Origin: Trachythela sp. YZ-2020 | Lineage: Eukaryota > Cnidaria > Anthozoa > Malacalcyonacea > Clavulariidae | DNA length: 64,000 bases | Assembly: GCA_016169945.1 (NCBI GenBank) | Contig: JADLSH010000387.1 | Coordinates: 2,790,001-2,854,000, forward strand | Reading direction: 5' to 3' | Shown: piece by piece, positions 43,549 to 54,309 of the stretch | Numbering within the stretch: position 1 is the first letter of the stretch | How the letters are laid out: every line of letters starts with the position of its first letter | The notes under the pieces: generated by a model | What the model was told of the DNA's origin: nothing | Databases searched by the model: none | Seen by the model: the letters and a program-made list of their open reading frames with translations, nothing else | Made by a program: the position numbers and the translations under genes

Positions 43549-45530
43549 TTAGTCTAGGACCTGTATATGAGGTTGTATGTATTTCATTTAGGACAGATTA
43601 TCTCAACTGTTTTAGGGTAAAATGACCATGGCGGTCAACATGGCATATGTGCCAAAACTCGAATCCGGTGCGAAAGTCCTGAAAATGACCACGCCCAGAA
43701 ACGGCACTGCCGACATAGCTCCAACTCCTGAACCATCAAAGCTACAGACTTTCTGAAGTGCTTATAGTGTTTAGAATGGTTGCTTTTAGGGTGCTCACTG
43801 GAGGGTGATATTTGTCTAAGTATCATATTTTACAAGAAAATGACTATGCACCATCCCAGGTCAACTGCTAATTATGCATCAAATTACTCATTCACCTGGC
43901 AAAGTCTATGTTTTCTTATTTCCTAAACATTTTTGCCATAGGATCAAAAACTATACTTATTCCAATATAATAATAATAGATTTCATCAGGGTTGATATTG
44001 TTAAGTTGAGATACAATACAGTTTATTTCACTTACCCCACGCCAAAACACGATTTCAGCCATATTTTGCCGTTTTATTCGCTTTTTATCACTGAGGCTCA
44101 CACATATTATCCACAAATTATACTTGAACATAATGATAGTTGACTAAAGAATAATTCAACCAAGTTTCGTCAGGTTTTGAAGCAGTGCAGTGTATTTTAT
44201 CTTCGATGTTGTAGAATCGATGTTTTGCTCAATTATCGCGCCAGTACAATGTTTCGCCGCTTCTCTGCCCGATTTATCACACTTTTTCGTCGTCAAATGT
44301 AGTTAGATAACAGTATCCAGAAATACTTGATTGTAGAAAAGTTCCAATCGAAAAATTGATAACCTAACTGCCAATCCGTGGCATTAAATGGCCCTATGTG
44401 TTTCATAAACATGAATAAAAAATATAATGCCCAAAGTAATTTGAAAGTCACGCGCAATCTTCACGAAAACACCGCGTGGGCTTGATGACAGGGGGGTGGA
44501 ATTTTTTCACGAATACGTTTGTGACCAATTTGTGACCACTGTCGGAGTTGCCGTGTTAACGAACAAATGTATTCGTGAAAATATTCCACCCCCCTGTCAT
44601 CAAGCCCACGCGGTGTTTTCGTGAAGATTGCGCGTGACTTTCAAATTACTTTGGGCATTATATTTGTTATTCATGTTTATGAAACACATAGGGCCATTTA
44701 TTGCCACGGATTGGCAGTTAGGTTATCAATTTTCGATTGAACTTTTCTACAATCAAGTATTTCTGGATACTGTTATCTAACTACATTTGACGACGAATAA
44801 GTGTGATAAATCGGGCAGAGAAGCGGCGAGACATTGTACTGGCGCGATAATTGAGCAAAACATCGATTCTACAACATCGAAGATAAAATACACTGCACTG
44901 CTTCAAAACCTGACGAAACTTGGTTGAATTATTCTTTAGTCAACTATCATTATGTTCAAGTATAATTTGTGGATAATATGTGTGAGTCTCGGTGATAAAA
45001 AGCGAATAAAACGGCAAAATATGGCTGAAATCGTGTTTTAGTGGCGTAAGTGAAATAAACTGTATTGTATCTCAACAACAATCTCAACCCTGATGAAATC
45101 TATTATTATTATATTGGAATAAGTATAGTTTTTGATCCTATGGCAAAAATGTTTAGGAAATAAGAAAACATAGACTTTGCCAGGTGAATGAGTAATTTGA
45201 TGCATAATTAGCAGTTGACCTGGGATGGTGCATAGTCATTTTCTTGTAAAATATGATACCTAGACAAATATCACCCTCCAGTGAGCACCCTAAAAGCAAC
45301 CATTCTAAACACTATAAGCACTTCAGAAAGTCTGTAGCTTTGATGGTTCAGGAGTTGGAGCTATGTCGGCAGTGTTGTTTCTGGGCGTGGTCATTTTCAG
45401 GACTTTCGCACCGGATTCGGGTTTTGGCACATATGCCATGTTGACCGCCATGGTCATTTTACCCTAAAACAGTTGAGATAATCTGTCCTAAATGAAATGC
45501 ATACAAACTCATATACAGGTCCTAGACTAA
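43549..45530. repeat. 2-kb near-perfect palindrome (giant foldback)
   Basis: Arms 43549-44516 and 44579-45530 are mirror images with only a few percent mismatch, around a loop of about 60 bp. The ends are TTAGTCTAGGACC and GGTCCTAGACTAA. Mirrored 63-codon ORFs (43635-43826 minus, 45253-45444 plus) are a consequence of the symmetry and have no recognisable domain. Confidence 0.9.
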
Positions 45531-46227
45531 GTGGGAATATGATGGAAATACGATCAAATTTATAAATAAACGTTTTCATTTTGGCCTTTTGGATTAGTAG
45601 TGCGTTTTGTCATTTATATATTCAATAGACAATACTGAATGGGTCGAATATTCATTATTGCAATATTTTTTTCTTGTATTCATTTTGCCGATTTGATATA
45701 AATATTGACTAATATTGACTATAAATAACTGCCGTGCTGACTGCCTGCATGTTTTCCGTAGAGTACGTAGACGGTAGTAAATATTTATAATGTTAAACAA
45801 ACAAACATTAAACAGGGCTGAACAAGGAATCTCAAACCAGCTTGAACAACATAATACCAAAATAATACCTCGTATAAGTAGTAATTATTTGATGCAAAAA
45901 TATATTCAGTAATTCAATATGAGGCCAGCCAAAATGTTTTGTTCACGCTGTCGCTGAGCCTGATTTTTACTTATACATTCTTATACATACAATAACATTG
46001 AAATCCCTGAATTAGGCAAATAATTAATAAAACAAGCTTCGACGCTAAAATTCTCACAACTATACATTCTGCACAGATTCCGGTAGTAAGATTCCAGGTT
46101 TATGTTAAAGTGTTGCATCAGCCATTGTTTATATTAATGCGCAGCTAAGCAATTCTTGGTTTCACTTTACAAATATTTTATCAAGTGTAATATTTGTGTC
46201 TTATATATTCACTTTTTTGTCGAGAAG

Positions 46228-46389
46228 ATGGACATTTTTTCTGTGAGATTGACGACAATCCCTTCACTCGTCAGGGAGGTGATGGAGCTTTATTTAAAAG
46301 CGAAAGACGAGGAGATAACCCACGCGTTATCGACACAGACTTTGATCGCAAGTCTAGCATCAGTTGGGTGCAAAATTGTGATCTCTTGA
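46228..46389 (+). CDS. Short ORF with an amphipathic helical region, unknown
   Basis: ATG-initiated 53-codon ORF (MDIFSVRLTTIPSLVREV ... ALSTQTLIASLASVG). The pattern could be a helix-turn-helix start of a transposase-like protein, but nothing catalytic follows. It is followed by a 15-bp minisatellite (CAATCTTACAAG units, 46408-46457). Confidence 0.2.
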   Translation: MDIFSVRLTTIPSLVREVMELYLKAKDEEITHALSTQTLIASLASVGCKIVIS

Positions 46390-47869
46390 TCGAAGCAACT
46401 AACGAGCAATCTTACGAGCAATCTTACAAGCAATCTTACAAGCAATCTTACAAGCAAATCAAAACCTATAATACAAACGAGAATCTAGTATTTCTAAATA
46501 TTAACAAGGAAGTAAGTCGCGATTTTGAGGTTGACCTTGGGAAATATAAAACAAATGTGAACGAGACTAAAAATATGTCGCAATCTTTACAATACAAAAT
46601 CAAATGAACTTATATTAAAGACAAGAACGCATATGACTCGCCGTTCATGCATGCATTTTATACGATGGTATAGTCTATAGATGTCAAATACTGATTACAA
46701 ATATTAAAAGGGGAAATAAAGAATTCAAAAAAATTGTGATGTACGATTGAACAAAATGTATTTGGCTGTCTACAGTGTTGACAACTTGACATACTTCCAT
46801 TCAACTATGCAGTGTTTGCTGACTTTATATAATAGCTATATAATTTCATTTCAACAGTTTTATGAACCGCCGCGACATACATGCACAGCAATTACGCATG
46901 TACAGACCACGCTTGTCCTCCAGTTAGTTGATATAATGTGACATAGATTTTTTCCCTTTGAAAGTGAAACTTTGCACTATCCTTGGATCACTAGACACTA
47001 GTTGTATTCACGATGTAAACAAACTGAGAAGACCGAGGAAGAAACTTGCAAAATCTTACGATTTCAGCGATATTTAGGTAAGATTTTTCGTGTTAAAGCC
47101 ATATATATTCCGTAAACATATTGTACTTTGTTCAGTGACACTGATTTAGTTAGATTCTACTTGTCTAGTACTTGCCTTTATAGGATATTTGAGTGTTCGT
47201 AGTTGTCTAGATTAATAAATACAATCTAATTCACGGATTACAGCTAATAGAAAATATACACAACTGATATATTTTGCCGTAAACTTCGTGCGATTATATA
47301 TTAAGAAACGCACATAATTTCAAGGCTATATATGTATTTCAATTGCCATATAAAATCCATAAAGCAACTTGGAGTAGTAACTAGATTTGGCCAGCTAACC
47401 TCTATAATTTTGAGGAAAACAACTATTACAGGCTTATTTGAACTAAAAGCTGGCTTTATAAAAGTCTATACTGTACAAGACTGTCAAAAAAGAATACGAT
47501 ATAAATTGACAGGAGCAGGTCTGCTCATTGGCATTACCATACAAGTATGCACAGTGTCAGTGATTATTATTCTAGTAAGTTGTGCTACAGTAGATTGGAA
47601 AATATGATATTTTGTTGACCTAGCTCTTAAACATGACAGAGACGGAATCTTTATATTACAAAATTTAGACAGAATAAAGTCACACATGAATTCAACCCTA
47701 CTAAACTCACAAATAAATTGCATTGACTTCATGAACCCAACTAATTTGGAATGTATTACCAAAAAAATGTATATGAATGTTTTGCAAAAGAAACGCCGAT
47801 GATATTGCCGCAAATGTCTACCAAATCTTAGTTTATGTTTGACCATACTAACATCGATGATAGCGAATA

Positions 47870-47996
47870 TTACATGGTTGCGCGGAAATATGGAAATTAT
47901 TTCGAAGAGAATATTGCTCACGAGTGAGCGTAGCGAACGAGTGAGCAATATTCTCTTCAACACGAGAAATAAATTCCATATTTCCAAGCAACCATG
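47870..47996. repeat. Palindrome with GAGTGAGC core
   Basis: TACATGGTTGC ... GAGAATATTGCTCAC is mirrored by GTGAGCAATATTCTC ... GCAACCATGTA around GAGTGAGCGTAGCGAACGAG. It sits in the core of the GGCCGGCC element. Confidence 0.8.
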
Positions 47997-48723
47997 TACT
48001 ATTCTGTTTATTTTATAAACAAATTATAAACAAACGGCAATTCATATAGAAACTCAAAACAAAAATGTAAATAGTACACAAATAGTAATAGGTTTTTGAT
48101 TGGCTTGCAAAAATGATATTTTCACACGTAAAAATATCGTATTTTTTACGTGTGTTTAAATACGGTTTTTCTCAGTGGCATAAAACTCTACATAACACTT
48201 ATGTTTATACAGGTTTATATAATAAAATATATTATAATTTAGCATTTATTTTTGTAAATTTTCAGCACTCAATATTATATTTTGATTCTGGCTGTATTTA
48301 AACATTGAAAAATACTTGACAAAATAGTCAAAATATTGGCACAACAATAAAATAAATTTGACACACTATTTTTATGGAGTGTATATGGCTTTAACACGAA
48401 AAAAGTTACCTAAATATCGCTGAAATCGTAAAATTTTGCAAGTTATTCCCTCGATCTTCTCAGTTTGTTTAATTATGTCGTGATTACAAAAACCGGAAGT
48501 GCACACACTTTTACGTTCGCTCATTGGTCGACTAATTAAGCGAACGTTATTGATGACCAATCAGAGCAAAGAAACTTGTAGCATAGCAACGTAATTTTCG
48601 GCAATTTTTTGAAGTTTAGTTGCCGCGAAGTTGCGGGAAGGCGGCCTAAAAACTCTCGATTTTTCACTTAAAAATTCATTTTTCGGCTTGGCAACAACTC
48701 AAACTTTTTTCTCTACATCTATC

Positions 48724-50322
48724 CATAGACTATCCAGAAGACAGGGACTGGAAACGCCATTGTTTTGCGCGTGCTGTCCGTGATACGGCCTGTAGAACAA
48801 CAATGTCAATGGCGAGTGTTTTTGTAGTTCGAAATAATACGCATGCATTCAAAGGTGATCTTTGGCTTTGGTAATCCCAATAGAACTTTGAAAAGGCGAT
48901 AGCTGCATTGACATTTATATTTTTGGTCAATATATATAAATGGAAAACCCTGAAATATATTCAAAGTAAAGTTACAGGGTTTGAAGTAGGTGTGTACTGC
49001 GACAACAACAATGGCTAGTTTTTGTAGTTCAAAATAATACGCATGCACTCAAAGGTGATTTTTTGCTTTGTTAAAGCCAATAGAAGTTTAAAAAAGCGAT
49101 AGCTGCATTGACATTTATATTTTTGTTCATTATATATAGATAAGAAACGCTGAAATATACTTAAAGTGAAGTTACAGGGTTTGAAGTGTACAGAAACAAC
49201 AACAATGGCGAGCTTTTTGTATTTAAAAATAATACGCATGCACTCGAAAGTGTTTTTTTGCTTTGTTAGATCCAGGAGAAGTTTGAAATAGCGATAGCTG
49301 CATTCACATTTCTATTTTTGTTCAACATATATAGATAAGAAACCCTGAAATATATTTAAAATTAAGTTACAGGGTTTGAAGTAAGTGTGTACAGAAACAA
49401 CAACGAAGGCGGCTATTCTGTAGTTCAAAATAATACGCATGCATTCAAAGGTGATTTTTTGCTTTATTAAATCCAGGAGAACTTTGAAAAAGCGATAGTT
49501 GCATCGTCATTTCTATTCTTGTTTAAAATATGTAAATGAGAAGTCTTGAAATTTATTTGAAGTGAAGTTACAGGGTTTGAAGTAGGTGCATACACTAACA
49601 ACAACAATGGCGACATTTTTGTAGTCAAAAAGGGAACGCACGCATTCAATGGTGCTTTTTAGCTTTGTTAAACCATCAAAAAGTTTGAAAAGTCGATAGT
49701 TGCATCGACATTTTTATTCTTGTTTAAAATATGTAAATGTGAAGTCCTGAAATATATATAAAGTGAAGTTACAGGGTTTGAAGTGAGGACAACATAAATT
49801 GCGATCCTCTCGTAGTCGTGCAAACAGAAGAGTCAAAAAACCTCGTTTGTACAAGATTGGCATATCGCACAAAGTTGTAACTACCCTATTTGCATTAACA
49901 TTGCATATGAGATGATAAATATATGTTGTAAAAGACAAGTGATAGCCTTCTCGTCAAGTTCCAGGGTTTGAAAGGAAACTACCTATGTACGGATGCTTTT
50001 TACGTGCGCCATTTTTATGTACATGCTACGACAAAACTGGATTATGATTAATATTTATAGTCAAAATGGAAAAATAAAAACGCACTTACCTTGGCAATAA
50101 CTCTGTGCTTAAGGGCACATAAAAAAATCAATATTAATGAGATGTACTTGGATTTAAATAGGCCAAATTACCAAAGGATTCACTTTCTTTTTTGTTCTGA
50201 TTATGGCTGGTTGCCGTGGCAACTGACAATTGCTACGTGATAAAAGCGCATCACGGATGTCGCGTCAGCAACATTAGAGCTTTGCCCAGCGTTTCCAGTC
50301 CCTGTCTTCTGGATAGTCTATG
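48724..50322. mobile_element. 1.6-kb TIR element carrying a satellite array, inserted in the GGCCGGCC right arm
   Basis: Ends CATAGACTATCCAGAAGACA and the exact mirror (about 34 bp), flanked by ATCTATC (48717-48723 and 50323-50329). The arm sequence on either side rejoins to match the left arm. The interior is mostly a tandem satellite. Confidence 0.88.
48795..49800 (+). repeat. Satellite of about 190-bp units
   Basis: Five to six diverged units, each with AACAACAATGGCGA, AATAATACGCATGCA, AAGCGATAGCTGCATT and AGTTACAGGGTTTGAAGT, beginning near 48797, 49002, 49195, 49387 and 49598. No ORF is conserved through the array. Confidence 0.85.
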
Positions 50323-51096
50323 ATCTATCTGAGTATGAATATGTTTGTTGCCAGCTTCTAACACGAAGTTGCCATCAACCTGCACCGTTCGATAGCTTGG
50401 CCGGCCGACTAAGAGCTCGTACTTAGTGTGCGTGCAAAGCGTTCGTACGTGCAAGAGTTCGGTTCGTACTTTGCGTGCGCTTTATTGTGTTAATCCATGT
50501 GTTAATTTATGCATGCAGTCAACCAACGCGGTAGCTTTGGCAATAATATTTTGCTCGAGTTTGTTCGAATATTTTGGCAGAGTTCAAGCTTTTGCTTTAA
50601 GGCGAGAAATGAATTTTGTTTAAAACATAAATTTGTGTATTAGTTTTTGTGTGAATTAGGTTGTTTAAACACTAAGCTGCGTGTTATTTTATGTGTGTGT
50701 CTCAGCGATGTAAATACTATGGGAGCGTGTGTACAAAATGTAAATGAACAACGAAGTTTCGTTCTATATTATTTTAGTAATAGTGATGGCTCTTGAAAGA
50801 GCCGGGGTTTTGGTTTTTTTCTTTTCTACCATTCCAAACCGTTCAAAAGGGCGAAAAAGGGGGTAACGCCAACGCGAAATCGTACTGATTTTAAAAGTAA
50901 ATTATTGTTGCTCGCTTTGCTTGGCTGGATGCATATATTAACGCACAGATTAACGTTTGTAACAAATTTATTTCTTAAGTATAACAATTAATCACACAAA
51001 TGCATATAATTCTTAAACATATTATCTTGCTTTATTGCTCGTTAGCCATAGTTTCTTTAACAAAAGCTCCAACCGCATTAAACCGTTTGACTGAGT

Positions 51097-51300
51097 TTAA
51101 TCATCGGTTTCTGCGTCATCTTCCTCATCAAAATCGTAATCCTTTAAAAGCCTTCTTATAAGAAACTTTCTCTTATCAACAGCTGCTTCCAAAGCTTCTT
51201 CTGGATCAAAGTCATCGTTTTCTACAAGTGTTTCCTTTGTCTGCATTATTTTCTTATGTACGGGATCTTTCTTTAGTTGTTTCTTCAGTTTCTGACTCAT
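51097..51300 (-). CDS. Small charged protein of the Polinton-like element
   Basis: 67 residues: a basic N-terminus (SQKLKKQLKKDP), a central DDFDPEEALEAAVDKRKFL helix and an acidic tail (EEDDAETDD). It is transcribed away from the ATPase gene. The stop lies 28 bp from the left terminal repeat, which supplies a polyadenylation signal. Function unknown; its intact frame beside a broken ATPase is notable. Confidence 0.45.
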   Translation of the reverse strand: MSQKLKKQLKKDPVHKKIMQTKETLVENDDFDPEEALEAAVDKRKFLIRRLLKDYDFDEEDDAETDD

Positions 51301-51344
51301 TATCAGTCGTCAGTGGAAACATCGTCGTCTTGACTTTCTGTTTT

Positions 51345-51815
51345 AATTATATAAATCCTTTATTGTAAATAGTTAACTATATGTTTGTTCAGTTGTCTAT
51401 ATTGTCAGTTGTCATTGGAATTTCAGTTACATGATTTCTATAATAACTTTAGAACACATCGTCGTCTTCGGAATCAATATTGACATTATCTGAATAAAAT
51501 TTTCTATCTATCTATCTACATATGGGGCAAAACAGGAACTTCAGTCCATAAAGAAATTGATGATTGGTGGGTCCAGCTATTTGAAAGAAAAAAAGAATTG
51601 CTCATGTTGCTAAATAATATATTTTATATAATTATATAAATCGCTAAATAGTTAAACCATATGTTTTGTTTGTTGTCTATATTGTCAATTTTGTTTGTCA
51701 ATTGGAACAGTTACATTATTTCTATAATAACTTTAGAACACACGCCCTTCGTGGAAATCAATATTCTTAATTGACGTAGTTAGCGTGTCAAAATAAAATT
51801 TTCTATCTATCTATC
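51345..51815. repeat. Direct duplication in the intergenic region of the Polinton-like element
   Basis: A block with TGTCTATATTGTCA, TTCTATAATAACTTTAGAAC and AAAATTTTCTATCTATCTAT occurs at about 51345-51520 and again at about 51645-51815. Confidence 0.7.
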
Positions 51816-52030
51816 TATATATCTCTCTCTTGTTCGCGTAGTGGATAGTATTCCATTTCGTGTCAGCGTAGATTGTAACCACGGCTAAATTGTTTTCCGC
51901 AAAATTTGCAGCTCATTCCGCTAGCACTGTCTGTCCAGAAATGATTTGTTTTTTGAGCAGCACGGTACTTTTAGGAACATGTCGTCAACAGAGAGAAAAT
52001 AAAGAATAGCAGAGAGTTAGTTTTATCTTT

Positions 52031-52132
52031 TTATTTTACTTCCTTTCCTGCCTGTTTGGCCTTTTTGGCCTGTTTGGCTTGTTTAGCTTGTTTGGCTTGT
52101 TTGACTTGTTTGGCTTGTTTGGCCTGTTTGAC
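52031..52132 (-). other. Lys/Ala/Gln-rich candidate exon on the minus strand
   Basis: On the minus strand, a pyrimidine-rich tract ending TTTTTATCACAG is followed by 33 codons of AKQ repeats and a TAA stop. A 10-12-bp minisatellite (TTGTTTGGC units on the plus strand) underlies it. It could be the basic tail of a protein whose 5' exons were lost, or only a repeat. Confidence 0.3.
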
Positions 52133-52195
52133 CTGTGATAAAAAAAAAGATCAGGAGAAAACAAATCATTTGCATCTGTTCTTCGAGTTGTAAAC

Positions 52196-53583
52196 ATGGC
52201 TAAGCGAGTTTGTCGTGATTGTCCTGTTCCCGATTGCGGTGCGAAATATCTCGTACGATTGGCGAGTCATCTTTCGGATGTACATTTTCTAGATATTAAC
52301 CAAAGAAGAAAGTACTTGCAAGAAGCCAAACTTCAGCCGAAAGTAAAATTTATTGTATACAAAGCAAATGAAAACAATTTATCGCAGCAGCAAGACAGAG
52401 TGTATGAATTGTCAGAACCAAAGAGACAACACGTTCTTAAGCAAGCCCTGGTGTCGTCATGGCCGGAATCATACCAGTCTCCATATGCGGACTCCGAAAA
52501 GCCAGGAGAAAAGCGTGTAAGCCGAAGTGCACACTCATTGCCAGCTAAGAAACCAAAAGCAGTAGAAGCTAAAGCATCTTTGACCATCAAACCCTATCCG
52601 GAATTCAACTTCCGAATTAAATTTTCGCTATTAGTCGTGGGTCCGAGTCAAAGTGGAAAAACGTTTTGGAAAACAATCGTATCGTGTACGAGGAGCAGAG
52701 AAGTATTCGTATCTGGTGGTGTTATAATCAATGGCAAGATCGTTACGACGAGTTGAGAAAATCGCTTGGGAAAAGCATCCGGTTTGAGAGAGGTCTTCCC
52801 GAGCTGTCCGATGATCTGAGTGAGATCAATACCAAGTACAACAACATAATCATACTGGACGATCTAATGGCCGAAGCGACAGACAGTCCTGTGGTAGCTC
52901 GATTATTTACCCAGGGTCGTCATAGAAACCCTAGTGTTATCCTTTTCCTTCAGAACATGTTTCCTAAGGGGAAATTTAATACAGGTATTAGCCGAAATGC
53001 CCAATATCTTGCTCTCTTCCGAAGTCCTAGTGATAGAAAACAAATTGGAATTGTTGGCGAACGAATGTTTGATAAGAATAGAGACCGCTTCATGACTGCC
53101 TATTACAAAGAGACCGAAAAACCGTTTGGATACTTATTGGTCGATAACAAGCCTGACACACCAACCGATAAGCAAGTTCTTGGAGACCTATTTGGCGACT
53201 GCCATGTTTATCCCTTCACCACCCAAACTAAAGTGACTACACCCACACCGGTCTCTGGCGTCGAAACCAAGCCTGGAAGAAAACAACCTAAACATCATCG
53301 GGATATTACCTGGTCGGATGCAACTATCCCCGAGTGGCTAAAATACACCGACAAAGCCGATACCGTTCGTGTCATTCCCAAAGGATATGCTATCATAGAG
53401 ATGTATAAATCGTCGCGCAATAGTGTTTATCCTAGCCGTCCGGGTGGCTACAGCAACGGCGAACATTATTGGCCTGTCAAAATAAGGCACCAATCTACCG
53501 GCCATATAAAATGGGTGAATCTGCACGAAGACGAGCCTACGGTCCGAGCTTTTGTTAAAGAAACTATGGCTAACGAGCAATAA
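52196..53583 (+). pseudogene. FtsK/HerA-type packaging ATPase with N-terminal zinc finger, one frameshift
   Basis: 52196-52756 encodes a C2H2-like finger (Cys9, Cys14, His25, His30), a linker, and the Walker A motif GPSQSGKT at residues 149-156. The frame changes just after Walker A (near 52660). It continues at 52666-53583 with Walker B IIILDD (residues 61-66 of the second part), the FTQGRHRN block, and an extra C-terminal domain of about 120 residues of unknown function. This is the A32-like DNA-packaging ATPase found in Polintons and adintovirus-like elements, where it pumps DNA into capsids. Here it lacks partners, and the break makes it non-functional unless the shift is an assembly error. 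Confidence 0.8.
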
Positions 53584-54309
53584 AGCAAGACAATATGTTT
53601 AAGAATTATATGCATTTGTGTGATTAATTGTTATACTTAAGGAATAAATTTGTTACAAACGTTAATCTGTGCGTTAATATATGCATCCAGCTAGCCAAGC
53701 AAAGCGAGCAACAATAATTTACTTTTAAAATCAGTACGATTTCGCGTTGGCGTTACCCCCCTTTTCGCCCTTTTGAACGGTTTGGAATGGTAGAAAAGAA
53801 AAAAACCAAAACCCCGGCTCTTTCAAGAGCCATCACTATTACTAAAATAATATAGAACGAAATACATTTTGTACACACGCTCCCATAGTATTTACATCGC
53901 TAAGACACACACATAAAATAACACGCAGCTTAGTGTTTAAACAACCTAATTCACACAAAAACTAATACACAAATTTATGTTTTAAACAAAATTCATTTCT
54001 CGCCTTAAAGCAAAAGCTTGAACTCCGCCAAAATATTCGAACAAACTCGAGCAAAATATTATTGCCAAAGCTACCGCGCTGGTTGACTGCATGCATAAAT
54101 TAACACATGGATTAACATTTAACACAATAAAGCGCACGCGCAAAGTACGAACCGAACTCTTGCACGTACGAACGCTTTGCACGCACACTAAGTATACGAG
54201 CTCTTGCACGCAAACCCCTGTTGATGCCATATGGCTGGAAATAAATGTTACGTCATACATACATTCGTTTGAATCACTTCCGCCGCTATATGGGGGGGGG
54301 GTAACCTGC
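53547..54309 (-). repeat. Right terminal inverted repeat of the Polinton-like element
   Basis: 763 bp, a few percent diverged from the left repeat. It starts inside the ATPase ORF (last 11-12 codons), includes AATAAA at 53643 and ends in a G run. Confidence 0.85.

Larger units (their letters stand above)
43117..46979. mobile_element. Insertion in the left arm of the GGCCGGCC element
   Basis: Arm homology breaks at GGTTTTT (43116) and resumes near 47005. The inserted DNA has short inverted ends (AGTGCAAAGTTT and AAACTTTGCACT). It contains a GATACATA microsatellite (43170-43216), a 2-kb palindrome and a short helical ORF. The end at 46979 is provisional because a further 25 bp are unmatched. 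Confidence 0.5.
42791..50411. mobile_element. GGCCGGCC-family DNA transposon, 7.6 kb, with 3-bp target duplication
   Basis: Termini TAGTCGGCCGGCCAAG and CTTGGCCGGCCGACTA, flanked by AGA (42788-42790 and 50412-50414). The intact target is visible in the right Polinton terminal repeat. Arms of about 430 bp can be followed inward: 42791-43116 plus about 47005-47115 on the left, mirrored by 50411-50323 plus 48723-48372 on the right. Both arms were hit by later insertions. The remaining interior (47116-48371) encodes no recognisable transposase. Confidence 0.85.
42684..51069 (+). repeat. Left terminal inverted repeat of the Polinton-like element (interrupted)
   Basis: Matches the right repeat in two blocks, 42684-42790 and 50412-51069, separated by the GGCCGGCC element. 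It carries an AATAAA signal on the minus strand near 50968 and an inverted copy of the last codons of the ATPase gene (about 51030-51069). Confidence 0.85.
42684..54309. mobile_element. Polinton/Maverick-like element with long terminal inverted repeats, carrying nested insertions
   Basis: The ends read GTAGGTA-C run-ATATAGCGGCGG and its mirror, flanked by TGAGGTAA on both sides (42676-42683 and 54310-54317). The uninterrupted sequence is seen in units A and C. Without the 7.6-kb nested element it is about 4.0 kb: two terminal repeats of about 0.76 kb and about 2.5 kb of unique sequence. The genes are a packaging-type ATPase (plus strand) and a small acidic protein (minus strand), arranged divergently and both ending at the terminal repeats. 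Polymerase B, integrase, protease and capsid genes of full Polintons are absent. The 8-bp duplication is longer than the usual 5-6 bp for Polintons. Confidence 0.8.

Noticed and set aside
43635..45444. Paired 63-codon ORFs as duplicated small genes
   Set aside because: They are mirror images produced by the palindrome and show no family motif or promoter.
47484..47987. 167-codon minus-strand ORF in the core of the GGCCGGCC element as its transposase
   Set aside because: No DDE or other catalytic motif, and part of it runs through the 127-bp palindrome; composition looks like translated AT-rich DNA.
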